Of a stretch of DNA of 37,371 nt, positions 26,462 through 34,059 are shown piece after piece. The position numbers were made by a program, and so were the translations under genes. The stretch comes from Acidimicrobiaceae bacterium (lineage in GTDB: Bacteria; Actinomycetota; Acidimicrobiia; Acidimicrobiales; Ilumatobacteraceae). The stretch lies in assembly GCA_947505655.1 (NCBI GenBank), contig CANNMD010000006.1, positions 1-37,371 of the forward strand, written 5' to 3'. The notes beneath the pieces are model-generated. The model was not told where the DNA came from. It did not search any database and saw only the letters and a list, made by a program, of their open reading frames with translations. The first letter of the stretch is position 1. Every line of letters begins with the position of its first letter.

Positions 26462-27403
26462 TTGCGGATCTTGCTCGTTGTCAACGCGTTCGCGTCGTCC
26501 GTGACGGCCCGAAACACCGTCGTAGTGCACCAGATTCTGTCGCGCGGCAACGACGTTGAGATCGTCGAAACGAACCGCCGTGGCCACGCCACCCGATTTT
26601 CGCAAGATGCGGCCCGGCGCGGCATCGACGTAGTCATTGGCTTTGGCGGCGATGGCACGCTCAACGAAGTGGCCACCGGCGTTGCTGGCACCGACACTGC
26701 GCTCGGTGCCCTACCGGGCGGCAGCACCAACGTGTTTGCCCGAACACTCGGTATGCCCAACGATCCGGTGCTTGCTGTGCAGCAACTGGCCGACGGCATC
26801 AACAGCAACAACATCGAACCCATCGGCCTCGGCAAAGTGAACGGTCGCTACTTCTGCTTCCACACCGGCGTTGGCTACGACGCGGCCGTCGTGAAAGAAG
26901 TCGAGAACCATGGCTCGCTCAAGCGTTGGGCTGGGCACCCGCTGTTCATCTACGCAGCGGTGCACACATGGGCCTCGAAATACGACCGCAGAAATCCTCA
27001 CTTCGAACTGACCTTCGCCAACGGCGACCGCGTGGTCGAGGGCTACTTCACGGTGGTGCTCAACACCAACCCATACACGTATCTCGGGAATCGGCCCCTC
27101 GATCTGTCGCCAGCAGCCACACTCGATCGCGGACTCGTTGCGGTCACGTTCAAGACCATGCAGGCCACCACCATCCTGAAGTCGTTGGGCGGCGCACTAC
27201 GCGGTGGCGGCGTGAAACCAACTGCCTCGCTCGACGTTCACGAAGATGTCGAGAGCCTCTCGATCACTAGCCATCAGCCCTTCCCATATCAGGTCGATGG
27301 CGACTACCTCGGCGAGACCACCGACTTGCAGTTCGAGCACGTGCGCAACGCCGTGCGCCTTGTTCGTCCAGGCGTTGCGGGCGAGTCGCCCGACAAGCTC
27401 TAG
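26462..27403 (+). CDS. Diacylglycerol kinase family lipid kinase (DagK/YegS-like)
   Basis: ATP-dependent lipid kinase of 313 residues. It has the nucleotide motif GFGGDGTLNEV (GGDGT at 62-66), ALPGGSTNVFAR (85-90) and the C-terminal beta-sandwich ending in the VDGDYLGE segment. Members phosphorylate diacylglycerol or related lipids, feeding phosphatidate back to phospholipid synthesis. The start is TTG at 26462: no ATG or GTG fits MRILLVVN, and a TANNNT box lies 7 nt upstream. The convergent neighbour is a glycerophosphodiester phosphodiesterase, so both deal with glycerolipid turnover. The two stop codons share one CTAG (27400-27403). Confidence 0.92.
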   Translation: MRILLVVNAFASSVTARNTVVVHQILSRGNDVEIVETNRRGHATRFSQDAARRGIDVVIGFGGDGTLNEVATGVAGTDTALGALPGGSTNVFARTLGMPNDPVLAVQQLADGINSNNIEPIGLGKVNGRYFCFHTGVGYDAAVVKEVENHGSLKRWAGHPLFIYAAVHTWASKYDRRNPHFELTFANGDRVVEGYFTVVLNTNPYTYLGNRPLDLSPAATLDRGLVAVTFKTMQATTILKSLGGALRGGGVKPTASLDVHEDVESLSITSHQPFPYQVDGDYLGETTDLQFEHVRNAVRLVRPGVAGESPDKL

Positions 27404-28098
27404 CCCGCGGCGAGAATCTCGAGCGCAACGTCGGGCACGTTGGTGCAAATGCCATCAATGCCCCATTCGATCAACTCGCGCATTCGGTCGGGGTCGTCGC
27501 AGGTCCAGGTGTTTACCTGAATACCGGCTTGATGGCATCGATCGATCACGTCGCGCGAGAGCATTCGCACCCATGGATGCAGCGCCGAGTGTCCGCGAGC
27601 CGTAAGCAACTCGACCACATCTTCTGGCGTCGGCCCAGCGAGCCAAGCAGTGCGCACGTGTGGAGCTATAGCTCGACAACGATCGACGGTCTCGATTCGA
27701 AACGACGAGATCAGCCAGCGATGCGGCTCGCCGCGACGATCGAGCAACGCCATGGTCTGATCTGCCACCCAATCGGTGGTATCGAAATCGGGTTCCTGCT
27801 CGTCGTTTTTGATCTCGACGTTGACCCACATGCCCGCACACGCATCGAGCGCCTGATCGAGCGTGGGAATGTGCGCCGTGAGTTCGTTGGCCGCGATGTC
27901 GACACTCGACACCTCGCGAATGACTCGGCCGTCGGCCAGGTAAGCGTCGTGGTGAACGATCAACACATCGTCGGCCGCGCGGCGGACATCGAGCTCGACC
28001 CCGTGCGCGCCCATCTCGCCAGCGCGGCGAAACGCCGCGATTGTGTTCTCGCGCTCGGCCCGAGACGCTCCGCGATGAGCCAACACCTGTACAGCCAC
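27400..28098 (-). CDS. Glycerophosphodiester phosphodiesterase
   Basis: 232-residue GDPD (UgpQ-like) enzyme releasing glycerol-3-phosphate and alcohol from deacylated phospholipids. Catalytic and metal residues of the barrel are seen in LAHRGASRAERENTIAAF (H8, R9, E17), GVELDVRR (Glu/Asp pair), VHHDAYL and WVNVEIKN. No signal peptide, so cytoplasmic. GTG at 28098 has a strong GAGGAG site 7 nt upstream. It ends inside the lipid kinase stop codon. Confidence 0.94.
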   Translation of the reverse strand: MAVQVLAHRGASRAERENTIAAFRRAGEMGAHGVELDVRRAADDVLIVHHDAYLADGRVIREVSSVDIAANELTAHIPTLDQALDACAGMWVNVEIKNDEQEPDFDTTDWVADQTMALLDRRGEPHRWLISSFRIETVDRCRAIAPHVRTAWLAGPTPEDVVELLTARGHSALHPWVRMLSRDVIDRCHQAGIQVNTWTCDDPDRMRELIEWGIDGICTNVPDVALEILAAG

Positions 28099-28139
28099 TG
28101 TTTTCTCCTCGTGCGAGGGCCGATAAACGGCCTGACCTA

Positions 28140-28214
28140 CCTATCTGTTTTCGTGATAGGGGACATCAAATGTTTGCCAAATGGACATCTTCTTGAAATC
28201 AAGGTCTTGTCAAG
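28140..28214 (+). promoter_or_regulatory. Cluster of dyads upstream of the whiB gene
   Basis: In a locally AT-rich stretch: CCTATC (28140-28145) with GATAGG (28155-28160); the palindrome CTTGA-AA-TCAAG (28192-28203); and CTTG-T-CAAG (28206-28214), whose half-site repeats the previous one. CTTGA/TCAAG half-sites recall HspR boxes but lack their spacing. Possible operator for whiB or for the divergent phosphodiesterase gene. A weak TCCCG/CGGGA hairpin followed by TTTTT lies near 28257-28288, inside the presumed whiB leader. Confidence 0.4.
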
Positions 28215-28329
28215 TCGGCTCGACCAACGTACCGTACGAGCGCCGCATGAATTGCTATCCCGCAAGTCGGGATTCACACTTTTTGATGGTGACTTTTCCC
28301 ACTCCGCCCTTAGTCCGTCAGGAGACGAC

Positions 28330-28629
28330 GTGTCGATTCTCGCGTCAAGCCTCACCCTTGCTCACGCCGATTATTCATGGCGCGGAGCTTCAATCTGTCG
28401 TGACACCGACCCCGACCTGTTCTTCCCGATCGGAACCACAGGGCATGCGCTCACCCAGATCGCACGGGCCAAAGAAGTATGCGGCGAATGCCCCGTCAGC
28501 GAGCGTTGTCTCGAGTTCGCACTCGAGACCAACCAAGACTCAGGCATCTGGGGCGGCACCTCCGAAGAAGAGCGCCGTGTCATTCGTCGGGCTCAGGTAG
28601 CCCGCAACAAGACCAGCCTCGCCAGCTGA
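28330..28629 (+). CDS. whiB1: WhiB-family Fe-S transcriptional regulator, WhiB1-like
   Basis: 99 residues. The four cluster cysteines are C23, C51, C54 and C60 (CRD..., CGECP, CLEF), with the WhiB tryptophan-glycine turn GIWGG (72-76) and a basic tail. The segment SWRGASICRDTDPDLFFPIG closely follows M. tuberculosis WhiB1, and the convergent pdtaS neighbour repeats the Rv3219-Rv3220c arrangement, so orthology is likely. WhiB1 binds SigA through a 4Fe-4S cluster that reacts with nitric oxide. GTG at 28330 has AGGAGA 6 nt upstream; two longer overlapping frames are noise. A leader of up to 200 nt contains several dyads. Confidence 0.93.
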   Translation: MSILASSLTLAHADYSWRGASICRDTDPDLFFPIGTTGHALTQIARAKEVCGECPVSERCLEFALETNQDSGIWGGTSEEERRVIRRAQVARNKTSLAS

Positions 28630-28636
28630 TTTCCCC

Positions 28637-28652
28637 CGCCACTGCTGTGGCG
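28637..28652. terminator. Small hairpin between convergent whiB and pdtaS
   Basis: CGCCAC-TGCT-GTGGCG, a perfect 6 bp stem. No T-run on either side, so at best a weak bidirectional terminator. Confidence 0.3.
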
Positions 28653-28669
28653 TGATGAATGCAAGTCGG

Positions 28670-30160
28670 CTACACGCTTTCGAGCGGCACGCGCAGATCT
28701 ACCACCGTGCCAGCCCCATGACGGCGCTCGGTAACACCAGCGGCAACAAAGTCTGCGTCGAGGCTCGCCCGCATCGAGAGTGACCCGGCCAATTCGGTGG
28801 TGACCAAGGTACGCACAATCGACAGCCCGAGGCCGGTGGCCTTGCTCAGATCGAACGACGGATCGAGGCCGCGTCCGTCGTCGAGCACCCGCACTCGAAG
28901 CTCGGCGCCATCGTTGGCCAACTGCACGATGACCGTGCCGCCCTCGCTGCCCTCGGGAAAGCCATGATCGACAGCGTTCTGCAACAACTCGGTGAGCACA
29001 ACGCTGAGTGGCGTTGCCACTGTTGAGGGCAAGCGACCGCCATCGCCCTGCACCACAAACTGAACCGGACGATCCTCGGACTGCAATCCTTCTTCGGCAA
29101 GACGCAACAGCGGACGCACGATCTCGATGAACGCAACATCGTCGCCAGGTTCGCGAGACAACGTTTCGTGCACGAGGGCGATCGTTCGGATGCGGCGAAC
29201 CGATTCGGCGATCGCTGCCTTGGCTTCTTGCGATGTGAGCCGGCGGGCCTGCAGCCGAAGCAGCGACGAGATGGTCTGCAAGTTGTTCTTGACCCGATGG
29301 TGGATCTCGCGAATGGTGGCGTCTTTCGAGAGCAGCAACCGATCGCGTCGACGCAACTCGGTGACATCGCGCAGCATCAGCATGCCACCGGTGACTTCGC
29401 CGTCTTCGATGATCGGGATACATCGCGTCAGCAAGGTGACATCGGCGTTCTGGTCGAACTCTTCGATGACCGGTTCGCTGCGTTCGTAGGCCTGCCGAAT
29501 TGAGCTGTCGTTGAACCCGAGTTCAGCGAGACGCATGCCGACGGCGTTGGCGCTGATGCCCACACGATGCAACGCGGACACGGCGTTCGGCGACGCATAA
29601 CGCACGCGCGCTTCGTCGTCGAGCACCATCGCACCGTCGCCCACGCGCGGCGCCGCTCCCGAGTCGGCGATGCGACCAGGAAATGGAAACTGGCCTTGCG
29701 AAATCATCTTCGCGAATCGATCAAAGATCGACAGATAGGTGCGCTCAAGCTCACCTGGCTGACGACCGGTGACGCTCGAACGCTCGCGTGTCAAGATCGC
29801 AATGACACGATCTTCGAACCGCACTGGGATAGCGAGCATCTGCGCCGGGGCCGACTGGCTCTCGACCGCAATTTCACCCTCTTGCACTTCGCCACTGGCC
29901 ATAGACGACGCGAGCAACGGCAGTTCATTCGCGCTGGCCCAGGCACCCACCCAGTCGCTGAGATAGATGGTCTGGCCCGTAGATGGCCGAACATGCGCTG
30001 TGACGAGCCAGCGCCCTTCTCCAGCCGGCACATAGAGCAACAGATCGGCGAAGCTCAGGTCGGCGAGCAAACCCCACTCGGAGACGAGGTGTTGCAAATG
30101 TGCTGTTTCGTCTCGCGACAGTGCGGTGTGCTGTCTCGCGAGTTCGGCAAGGGTCGCCAT
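28670..30160 (-). CDS. pdtaS: PdtaS-like sensor histidine kinase
   Basis: 496 residues, cytoplasmic. GAF-like domain (about 1-150), PAS domain (about 175-270), then HisKA_2 with the phospho-acceptor in EIHHRVKNNLQ (H288) and a HATPase with N-box ELLQNAVDHGF, DDGRGL and GLGLSIVRTL. M. tuberculosis PdtaS (Rv3220c) has the same length and order, and signals to the ANTAR-domain RNA-binding regulator PdtaR; no pdtaR is in this window. It is convergent with whiB1 as in mycobacteria. ATG at 30160 has AGGAGA 4 nt upstream, and a second copy of GGAGAATC lies 14 nt earlier. The octamer array lies 48 nt upstream of the start. Confidence 0.94.
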   Translation of the reverse strand: MATLAELARQHTALSRDETAHLQHLVSEWGLLADLSFADLLLYVPAGEGRWLVTAHVRPSTGQTIYLSDWVGAWASANELPLLASSMASGEVQEGEIAVESQSAPAQMLAIPVRFEDRVIAILTRERSSVTGRQPGELERTYLSIFDRFAKMISQGQFPFPGRIADSGAAPRVGDGAMVLDDEARVRYASPNAVSALHRVGISANAVGMRLAELGFNDSSIRQAYERSEPVIEEFDQNADVTLLTRCIPIIEDGEVTGGMLMLRDVTELRRRDRLLLSKDATIREIHHRVKNNLQTISSLLRLQARRLTSQEAKAAIAESVRRIRTIALVHETLSREPGDDVAFIEIVRPLLRLAEEGLQSEDRPVQFVVQGDGGRLPSTVATPLSVVLTELLQNAVDHGFPEGSEGGTVIVQLANDGAELRVRVLDDGRGLDPSFDLSKATGLGLSIVRTLVTTELAGSLSMRASLDADFVAAGVTERRHGAGTVVDLRVPLESV

Positions 30161-30208
30161 GATTCTCCTGTTCGGATTCTCCGGGTGGGATTGTCCTGTG
30201 GGCCTGTC

Positions 30209-30264
30209 GTCAGATCGTCAGATCGTCAGATCGTCAGATCGTCAGATCGTCAGATCGTCAGACC
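30209..30264. repeat. Seven-copy octamer tandem array upstream of pdtaS
   Basis: GTCAGATC is repeated six times without change (30209-30256), followed by GTCAGACC (30257-30264) and a decayed GTCATCTC. It lies between the ArsA-like gene and pdtaS. The 8 bp unit is not a codon multiple and each unit (or unit junction) contains GATC. Slippage would change the spacing between any upstream promoter and pdtaS. Confidence 0.9.
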
Positions 30265-30290
30265 GTCATCTCTGAGTTTGGCGCATCCGA

Positions 30291-31463
30291 CTAGCTCCAG
30301 AGATGATCTCCGAGTTGAAGCAGGCTGTGCAAGTCATTGATGTCGTGGTCGAGTGATGGGGCGGCAACCGTGAACGGCGCAAGACGCTCGAGTTCACTGC
30401 GACGTTCGGCTTCCCTCGCTGCGACCATCGCGATGTCGTGAAAGCGATCGGCCACCTCGGTGAGCACCCCACGAACCACCTGAGGATCTGCTTCCAACAC
30501 CGAGCTCAGGTCGGCGGCCAACGAGCCCGTCTGAGCCGCTTTGCGCAGCTGTGCAGCGGCCTTCTCGGCGGCTGGCTCACGCAGCGCCGATGGCATCGTG
30601 CGGTTCAACACCATGCCGCCGAGGGGCAGACGGCGCTCGCGCAGCGCTTCGGCGAGATAGGCCGCTTCATAGGCGGGCGCCGCCTCGAGCGTGGACACAA
30701 CAAGAAAGGCTGTCCGCGGATCCGAGAGCAACCGCTCTACTTCGCGAGCGCGCTCAACAAAGCCCTTTTCCATCGTCTGGAACAACACGAAGAACTCGGC
30801 GATGTCTTGCAGAAAGCGAGACCCAAGCACACGATCGGCAACTTGGTAAAACGGCTTCGAAGCTGCGGTGAACAATCGCGACCGATAGGGAACCGTGAGC
30901 CAACGCAACAAGCGACTGCCAAAGAACTCCATCATCCGACCAGGCGAATCGAGAATGTCGAGCGCGTTACGCGAAGGCGGAGTGTCGATGATGACAAGGT
31001 CGTAACGGCCCGACGCATGGATCTCATGCAGACGCTCCATCGCGATGTAGTCATGGCTCTGCACGAACCGGCCGGTGATGTTTTGGTACAGCGGGTTGGC
31101 CAGCACCGTGTCGCGCAACACATCGTCGGGCGCGTGACGGGCGATGAGTTCATCCCATCCGGCCTTGGTATCGAGCATGGCGGCCCACAGTTCGCCGCGA
31201 GGCGTCACGCCGGCCCCAGCGAACGCGTCAAGCGGGATTTGGGTTTCGGAGTTTCCGAACGCCTGCAGTCCAAGTGCGTTAGCGAGACGGCGTGCAGGGT
31301 CCACCGTGAGCACCAGCACTCGACCGCCTATACGAACTGCCGCCTCGGCCGCCAGTGACGCCGCAATGGTGGTCTTGCCAACGCCACCGCTGCCGCACAC
31401 GATGATCATTTCCTTCGAGGCGAGCAGGTCGGCAATTCCGCTGTTGGTTTGGGTACCAGGCAT
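30291..31463 (-). CDS. ArsA/Get3-like ATPase, second of a pair
   Basis: 390-residue single-domain ATPase of the ArsA/Get3 group. The P-loop reads GSGGVGKTT, so the signature Lys of the deviant Walker A (GKGGVGKT) is Ser. Other motifs: TVDPARRLA, IIDTPPSRNALD (switch II) and GMVLNR. Arsenite-binding Cys triplets of true ArsA are absent. It corresponds to the second member of actinobacterial pairs such as Rv3679-Rv3680. ATG at 31463 overlaps the stop of the first ATPase by one base (TGATG), so equal translation and a heterodimer are likely. Role unknown; membrane-protein targeting or metabolite-linked functions have been suggested for relatives. Confidence 0.9.
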   Translation of the reverse strand: MPGTQTNSGIADLLASKEMIIVCGSGGVGKTTIAASLAAEAAVRIGGRVLVLTVDPARRLANALGLQAFGNSETQIPLDAFAGAGVTPRGELWAAMLDTKAGWDELIARHAPDDVLRDTVLANPLYQNITGRFVQSHDYIAMERLHEIHASGRYDLVIIDTPPSRNALDILDSPGRMMEFFGSRLLRWLTVPYRSRLFTAASKPFYQVADRVLGSRFLQDIAEFFVLFQTMEKGFVERAREVERLLSDPRTAFLVVSTLEAAPAYEAAYLAEALRERRLPLGGMVLNRTMPSALREPAAEKAAAQLRKAAQTGSLAADLSSVLEADPQVVRGVLTEVADRFHDIAMVAAREAERRSELERLAPFTVAAPSLDHDINDLHSLLQLGDHLWS

Positions 31464-32404
31464 CAGATCAACTCATCGGATAATGCGTCGACGATCTGAC
31501 TCACAACGCGCCGACCAACAGCACGCGTAAACAGTTCGGGGATGTAGAGCATCGGCGTGTCGGCCGGAACCGCGCCGCGCAGTCGCTCAAGGTGGCCGGA
31601 GCCGACTCGACGGCGGGCCTCGTTCATCCGCGCTGCGTCGACAACCGCTGTGACACTGCGGCCGGCCGCACGGGTCATCAGCCCTTGCGCCGCAGGGGTA
31701 GACAACTGATCGAACACCGCCATCTCGCGCGTGCCGAACAACGCCGGCAACACGCGGTTCACCACCACGCCAGCGAGATCTACCTTTGTGCGTTCGCGCA
31801 CTCGATCGAGCAGTTCAATGGTTTCGTTCACGGGCATTTCTTCGGGGGTCGTCACTGTGATCAACCCAGTGCGCTCGGGATCCTCAAGAATGTCGAGCAT
31901 CCACGCTGTCTGCTCTCGCACCAAGCCCACCTGCACAAGCTCACTAATCACACGCGGCGCGCCGATCTGACTCACGATGTGTCCGCTGGCTTCGGCATCA
32001 ACAACCACGAGGTCGTAGTGGCGTTCACGAACCTCGTAACAGAGCTTGCCGATGGCGAGGATCTCTTTGACCCCGGGAGCAGCGTCGGCGACAAAGTCGA
32101 ACGTGCGCGCCAACGGACCAATGCGCCCAACGAACGGGATGCGCACGAACAGCTTGAGGTACTCGCGTAACGAGTCTTCGGTGTTCATGGCCATGCCGAA
32201 CAGGTTCGAATCGATCTGTCTCGGTTGGTACGGAAACGGCGAACAATCGAATGCAGCCGCGAGCGCGCCCTTGGCGTCCATCTCGCAGACAAGTGTGCGG
32301 CGACCGTGTTGTGCTGCCAGTTGGGCAATAGCCGCGGCGACAGTGGTCTTACCAACGCCACCTTTACCGGTGACGAAGAGCAGCTGACGGTTCAGCAGGT
32401 GCAC
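31463..32404 (-). CDS. ArsA/Get3-like ATPase, first of a pair
   Basis: 313 residues with a canonical deviant P-loop GKGGVGKTT (13-21), CEMDAKG in switch I position, VVVDAEASGH as switch II and VVVNRVLP. It has one nucleotide-binding domain, so it must dimerise, most simply with the overlapping downstream protein, which lacks the signature Lys. GTG at 32404 begins MHLLNRQLLFVTGKGG, as in relatives. It lies 47 nt after the DUF3107 gene on the same strand. An anion pump role in arsenic resistance is unlikely, as there is no ArsB nearby and no metal-binding cysteines. Confidence 0.9.
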   Translation of the reverse strand: MHLLNRQLLFVTGKGGVGKTTVAAAIAQLAAQHGRRTLVCEMDAKGALAAAFDCSPFPYQPRQIDSNLFGMAMNTEDSLREYLKLFVRIPFVGRIGPLARTFDFVADAAPGVKEILAIGKLCYEVRERHYDLVVVDAEASGHIVSQIGAPRVISELVQVGLVREQTAWMLDILEDPERTGLITVTTPEEMPVNETIELLDRVRERTKVDLAGVVVNRVLPALFGTREMAVFDQLSTPAAQGLMTRAAGRSVTAVVDAARMNEARRRVGSGHLERLRGAVPADTPMLYIPELFTRAVGRRVVSQIVDALSDELI

Positions 32405-32451
32405 GGCGACTGACCGAACACGAGCCTCAAGCCGCCACGATCATGCTGGCT

Positions 32452-32685
32452 TCAGCCGCCAAAGCCGATGCGGCGCTCGCTGTCGGTTGTGCCGAGCTCG
32501 ATGTAGGCAATCTTCGACGCGGCGACACCGATGTCGCGGCCCTTTTTGTCGGTGAGCCAGAGCACATCGACGGCGCCAGAGAGCGCCGCTTCAACTTTGG
32601 TCTTCACTTCAGAGCGGTCGACGTCGTCGGCCAACTCGACGCTGATCTCACGGGGTGCTTGGGTCACGCCAATGCGTACGTCCAC
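32452..32685 (-). CDS. DUF3107 family small protein
   Basis: 77 residues, actinobacterial family of unknown function (M. tuberculosis TB9.4 belongs to it, from memory). The sequence runs MDVRIGVTQAPREISVEL, then a Lys/Glu helix, then LWLTDKKGRDIGVAASKIAYIELG, which suggests a small beta-alpha-beta fold using ATP- or protein-binding surfaces; no catalytic motif. GTG at 32685 has AAAGGA 6 nt upstream. It is the first gene of a run with the two ArsA-like ATPases, behind a promoter and an unusual repeat element. Confidence 0.9.
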   Translation of the reverse strand: MDVRIGVTQAPREISVELADDVDRSEVKTKVEAALSGAVDVLWLTDKKGRDIGVAASKIAYIELGTTDSERRIGFGG

Positions 32686-32717
32686 GATGGTCCTTTCAAC
32701 GAACTCAATGCCTGACC

Positions 32718-32723
32718 ATAGTA
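32718..32723 (-). promoter_or_regulatory. -10 box (TACTAT) of the DUF3107-ArsA unit
   Basis: TACTAT on the minus strand lies 32 nt before the GTG at 32685, leaving room for a leader with its ribosome binding site. No -35 match at 17 bp. The repeat element 32760-32820 begins 36 bp upstream, where an activator could bind. Confidence 0.45.
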
Positions 32724-32759
32724 GGGATCACCGACGCTCGATCTCTGCCTCGTTCCCAA

Positions 32760-32820
32760 GTTTGTTGAAGACAGTTGGTCAAGGTTCGACCTGTTGTCTT
32801 CAACAAACCCTTTGTTGAAG
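32760..32820. repeat. A / A' / A element forming two competing hairpins
   Basis: A perfect 14 bp inverted repeat pairs 32760-32773 with 32795-32808 across a 21 nt spacer. The right arm also pairs, over 10 bp and a 3 nt CCC spacer, with a third copy TTTGTTGAAG at 32811-32820. So the middle copy can pair with either neighbour, but not both. It lies between mrp and DUF3107. No T-run follows either hairpin. Confidence 0.85.
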
Positions 32821-32851
32821 CAGATCCGGCGGCCGCGTACCGGTTGATTGC

Positions 32852-33994
32852 TCAGCCGTTGATCTTGAGGCTCGCGCTGAAGACTTTCTTCGGCTTGAGC
32901 TCGGTGGCGATGCGACGCGCCATCTCGTGAAACACCAAACCGGCTTCGCTGCCTGGATCTACCGCGGCGACCGGACGACCATCGTCGCCGCCTTCGCGAA
33001 CTGCAGGCACCAACGGCAGCTTGCCCAGCAACGGAACGCCGAGCTCGTCGGCGAGCTCTTGGCCGCCGCCGTTACCGAAGATTTCGTAGTGCTTGCCATC
33101 GTCGCCGGTGAACCAGCTCATGTTCTCGATGATGCCGCGTACCGGAAGGTTGACCTTGGCGGCCATGGCAGCCGACAGGCGCGCTACTTTCTGCGCAGCT
33201 GGCTGAGGTGTGGTGACCACAAAGACCTCGGCACGGGGCAGGTACTGGCTGAGCGACAGCGCGATGTCGCCGGTGCCTGGTGGCATGTCGATGAGCAAGA
33301 AGTCGGGCTCGTCCCAGAACACGTCGGTGAGGAACTGCTCGAGCGCCTTATGCAACATTGGCCCGCGCCAGATGACGGCTTGGCCTTCGGGAACGAAGTA
33401 ACCAATAGAGATGCAACGCACGCCCCACGCCTCTGGTGGGATGAGCATCTGGTCGATAGCCACTGGGTCGCGATCGGTGCCGAGCATGCGCGGGATGCTG
33501 TATCCGTAGATGTCGGCGTCGACAACGCCGACGCTGTATCCCTGAGCGGCCAACGCCACTGCAAGGTTGGTGGTGACGGTGCTCTTGCCAACGCCACCCT
33601 TACCCGAGGCAATGAGCAACGGGCGTGTCTTTGAGCCGACTTCGGCGAACGGAACCTTGCGGCCCTCGGCGTGGCCATGCGCCTGACCTTGACCAGCGCT
33701 GGCGCCGGGGTTGCCGTGCAGCTTGATGCGAAGGTCTTCGCGCTCTTGGTCGGTCATCACCGTGAAGTCGAGCGCCACGGTGGTCACACCCAATGGCACC
33801 AGCGCGCCGGTGACGCGGTTTTGGATCTCGTTGCGCAACGGGCAACCTGCAATGGTGAGCGCAATCAGCACGGCGACCGAACCATCGGCGCGCACTTCGA
33901 CATTGCGAACCATGCCGAGATCGACAATGGAACGATGCAATTCAGGATCCTCAACAGGGCGCAGCGCTTCGATGATCTGATCGGGGGTGGGCAT
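32852..33994 (-). CDS. mrp: Mrp/NBP35-type Fe-S cluster carrier ATPase
   Basis: 380 residues. An N-terminal MIP18-like domain (1-90, with the conserved Cys in AGCPLRNEI, C51) is joined by a Gly/His-rich linker to a ParA/MinD-type ATPase with GKGGVGKST (131-139), DADIYGYSIPRML, DMPPGTGDIALSL and GIIENMSWF. It carries Fe-S clusters to apoproteins. The CxxC that ligates the bridging cluster in many Mrp proteins, just after ENMS, is missing here (ENMSWFTGDDGKHYE), as I recall it is in mycobacterial Mrp. ATG at 33994 follows GGAG by 6 nt. It diverges from a SufR-like regulator, as expected for Fe-S homeostasis. Confidence 0.93.
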   Translation of the reverse strand: MPTPDQIIEALRPVEDPELHRSIVDLGMVRNVEVRADGSVAVLIALTIAGCPLRNEIQNRVTGALVPLGVTTVALDFTVMTDQEREDLRIKLHGNPGASAGQGQAHGHAEGRKVPFAEVGSKTRPLLIASGKGGVGKSTVTTNLAVALAAQGYSVGVVDADIYGYSIPRMLGTDRDPVAIDQMLIPPEAWGVRCISIGYFVPEGQAVIWRGPMLHKALEQFLTDVFWDEPDFLLIDMPPGTGDIALSLSQYLPRAEVFVVTTPQPAAQKVARLSAAMAAKVNLPVRGIIENMSWFTGDDGKHYEIFGNGGGQELADELGVPLLGKLPLVPAVREGGDDGRPVAAVDPGSEAGLVFHEMARRIATELKPKKVFSASLKING

Positions 33995-34029
33995 GGGAGC
34001 TCCAGGCGTGAGGGTTTGGGTGCGGCAAT

Positions 34030-34053
34030 TACCACTACGTAGATAGGTAGAAT
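34030..34053 (+). promoter_or_regulatory. Palindromic operator and -10 box between mrp and the SufR-like gene
   Basis: TACC (34030-34033) and GGTA (34046-34049) flank the perfect palindrome CTACGTAG (34035-34042). The -10 box TAGAAT (34048-34053) overlaps the right half-site and ends exactly 6 nt before the ATG at 34060, so a bound regulator would block transcription. Autoregulation by the SufR-like protein is the simplest reading. Confidence 0.55.
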
Positions 34054-34059
34054 ACCGCC

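Noticed and set aside
30209-30264. CRISPR array
   Set aside because: Units are 8 bp and directly abutting, with no spacers and no cas genes.
30291-32404. Arsenic resistance operon
   Set aside because: The ArsA-like ATPases lack the metal-binding Cys triplet, there is no arsB, acr3 or arsC, and the regulator nearby resembles SufR and not ArsR.
32852-33994. Broken Mrp because of the missing CxxC
   Set aside because: The reading frame and all ATPase motifs are intact, and as I recall other actinobacterial Mrp proteins also lack the CxxC, so this seems a normal variant.
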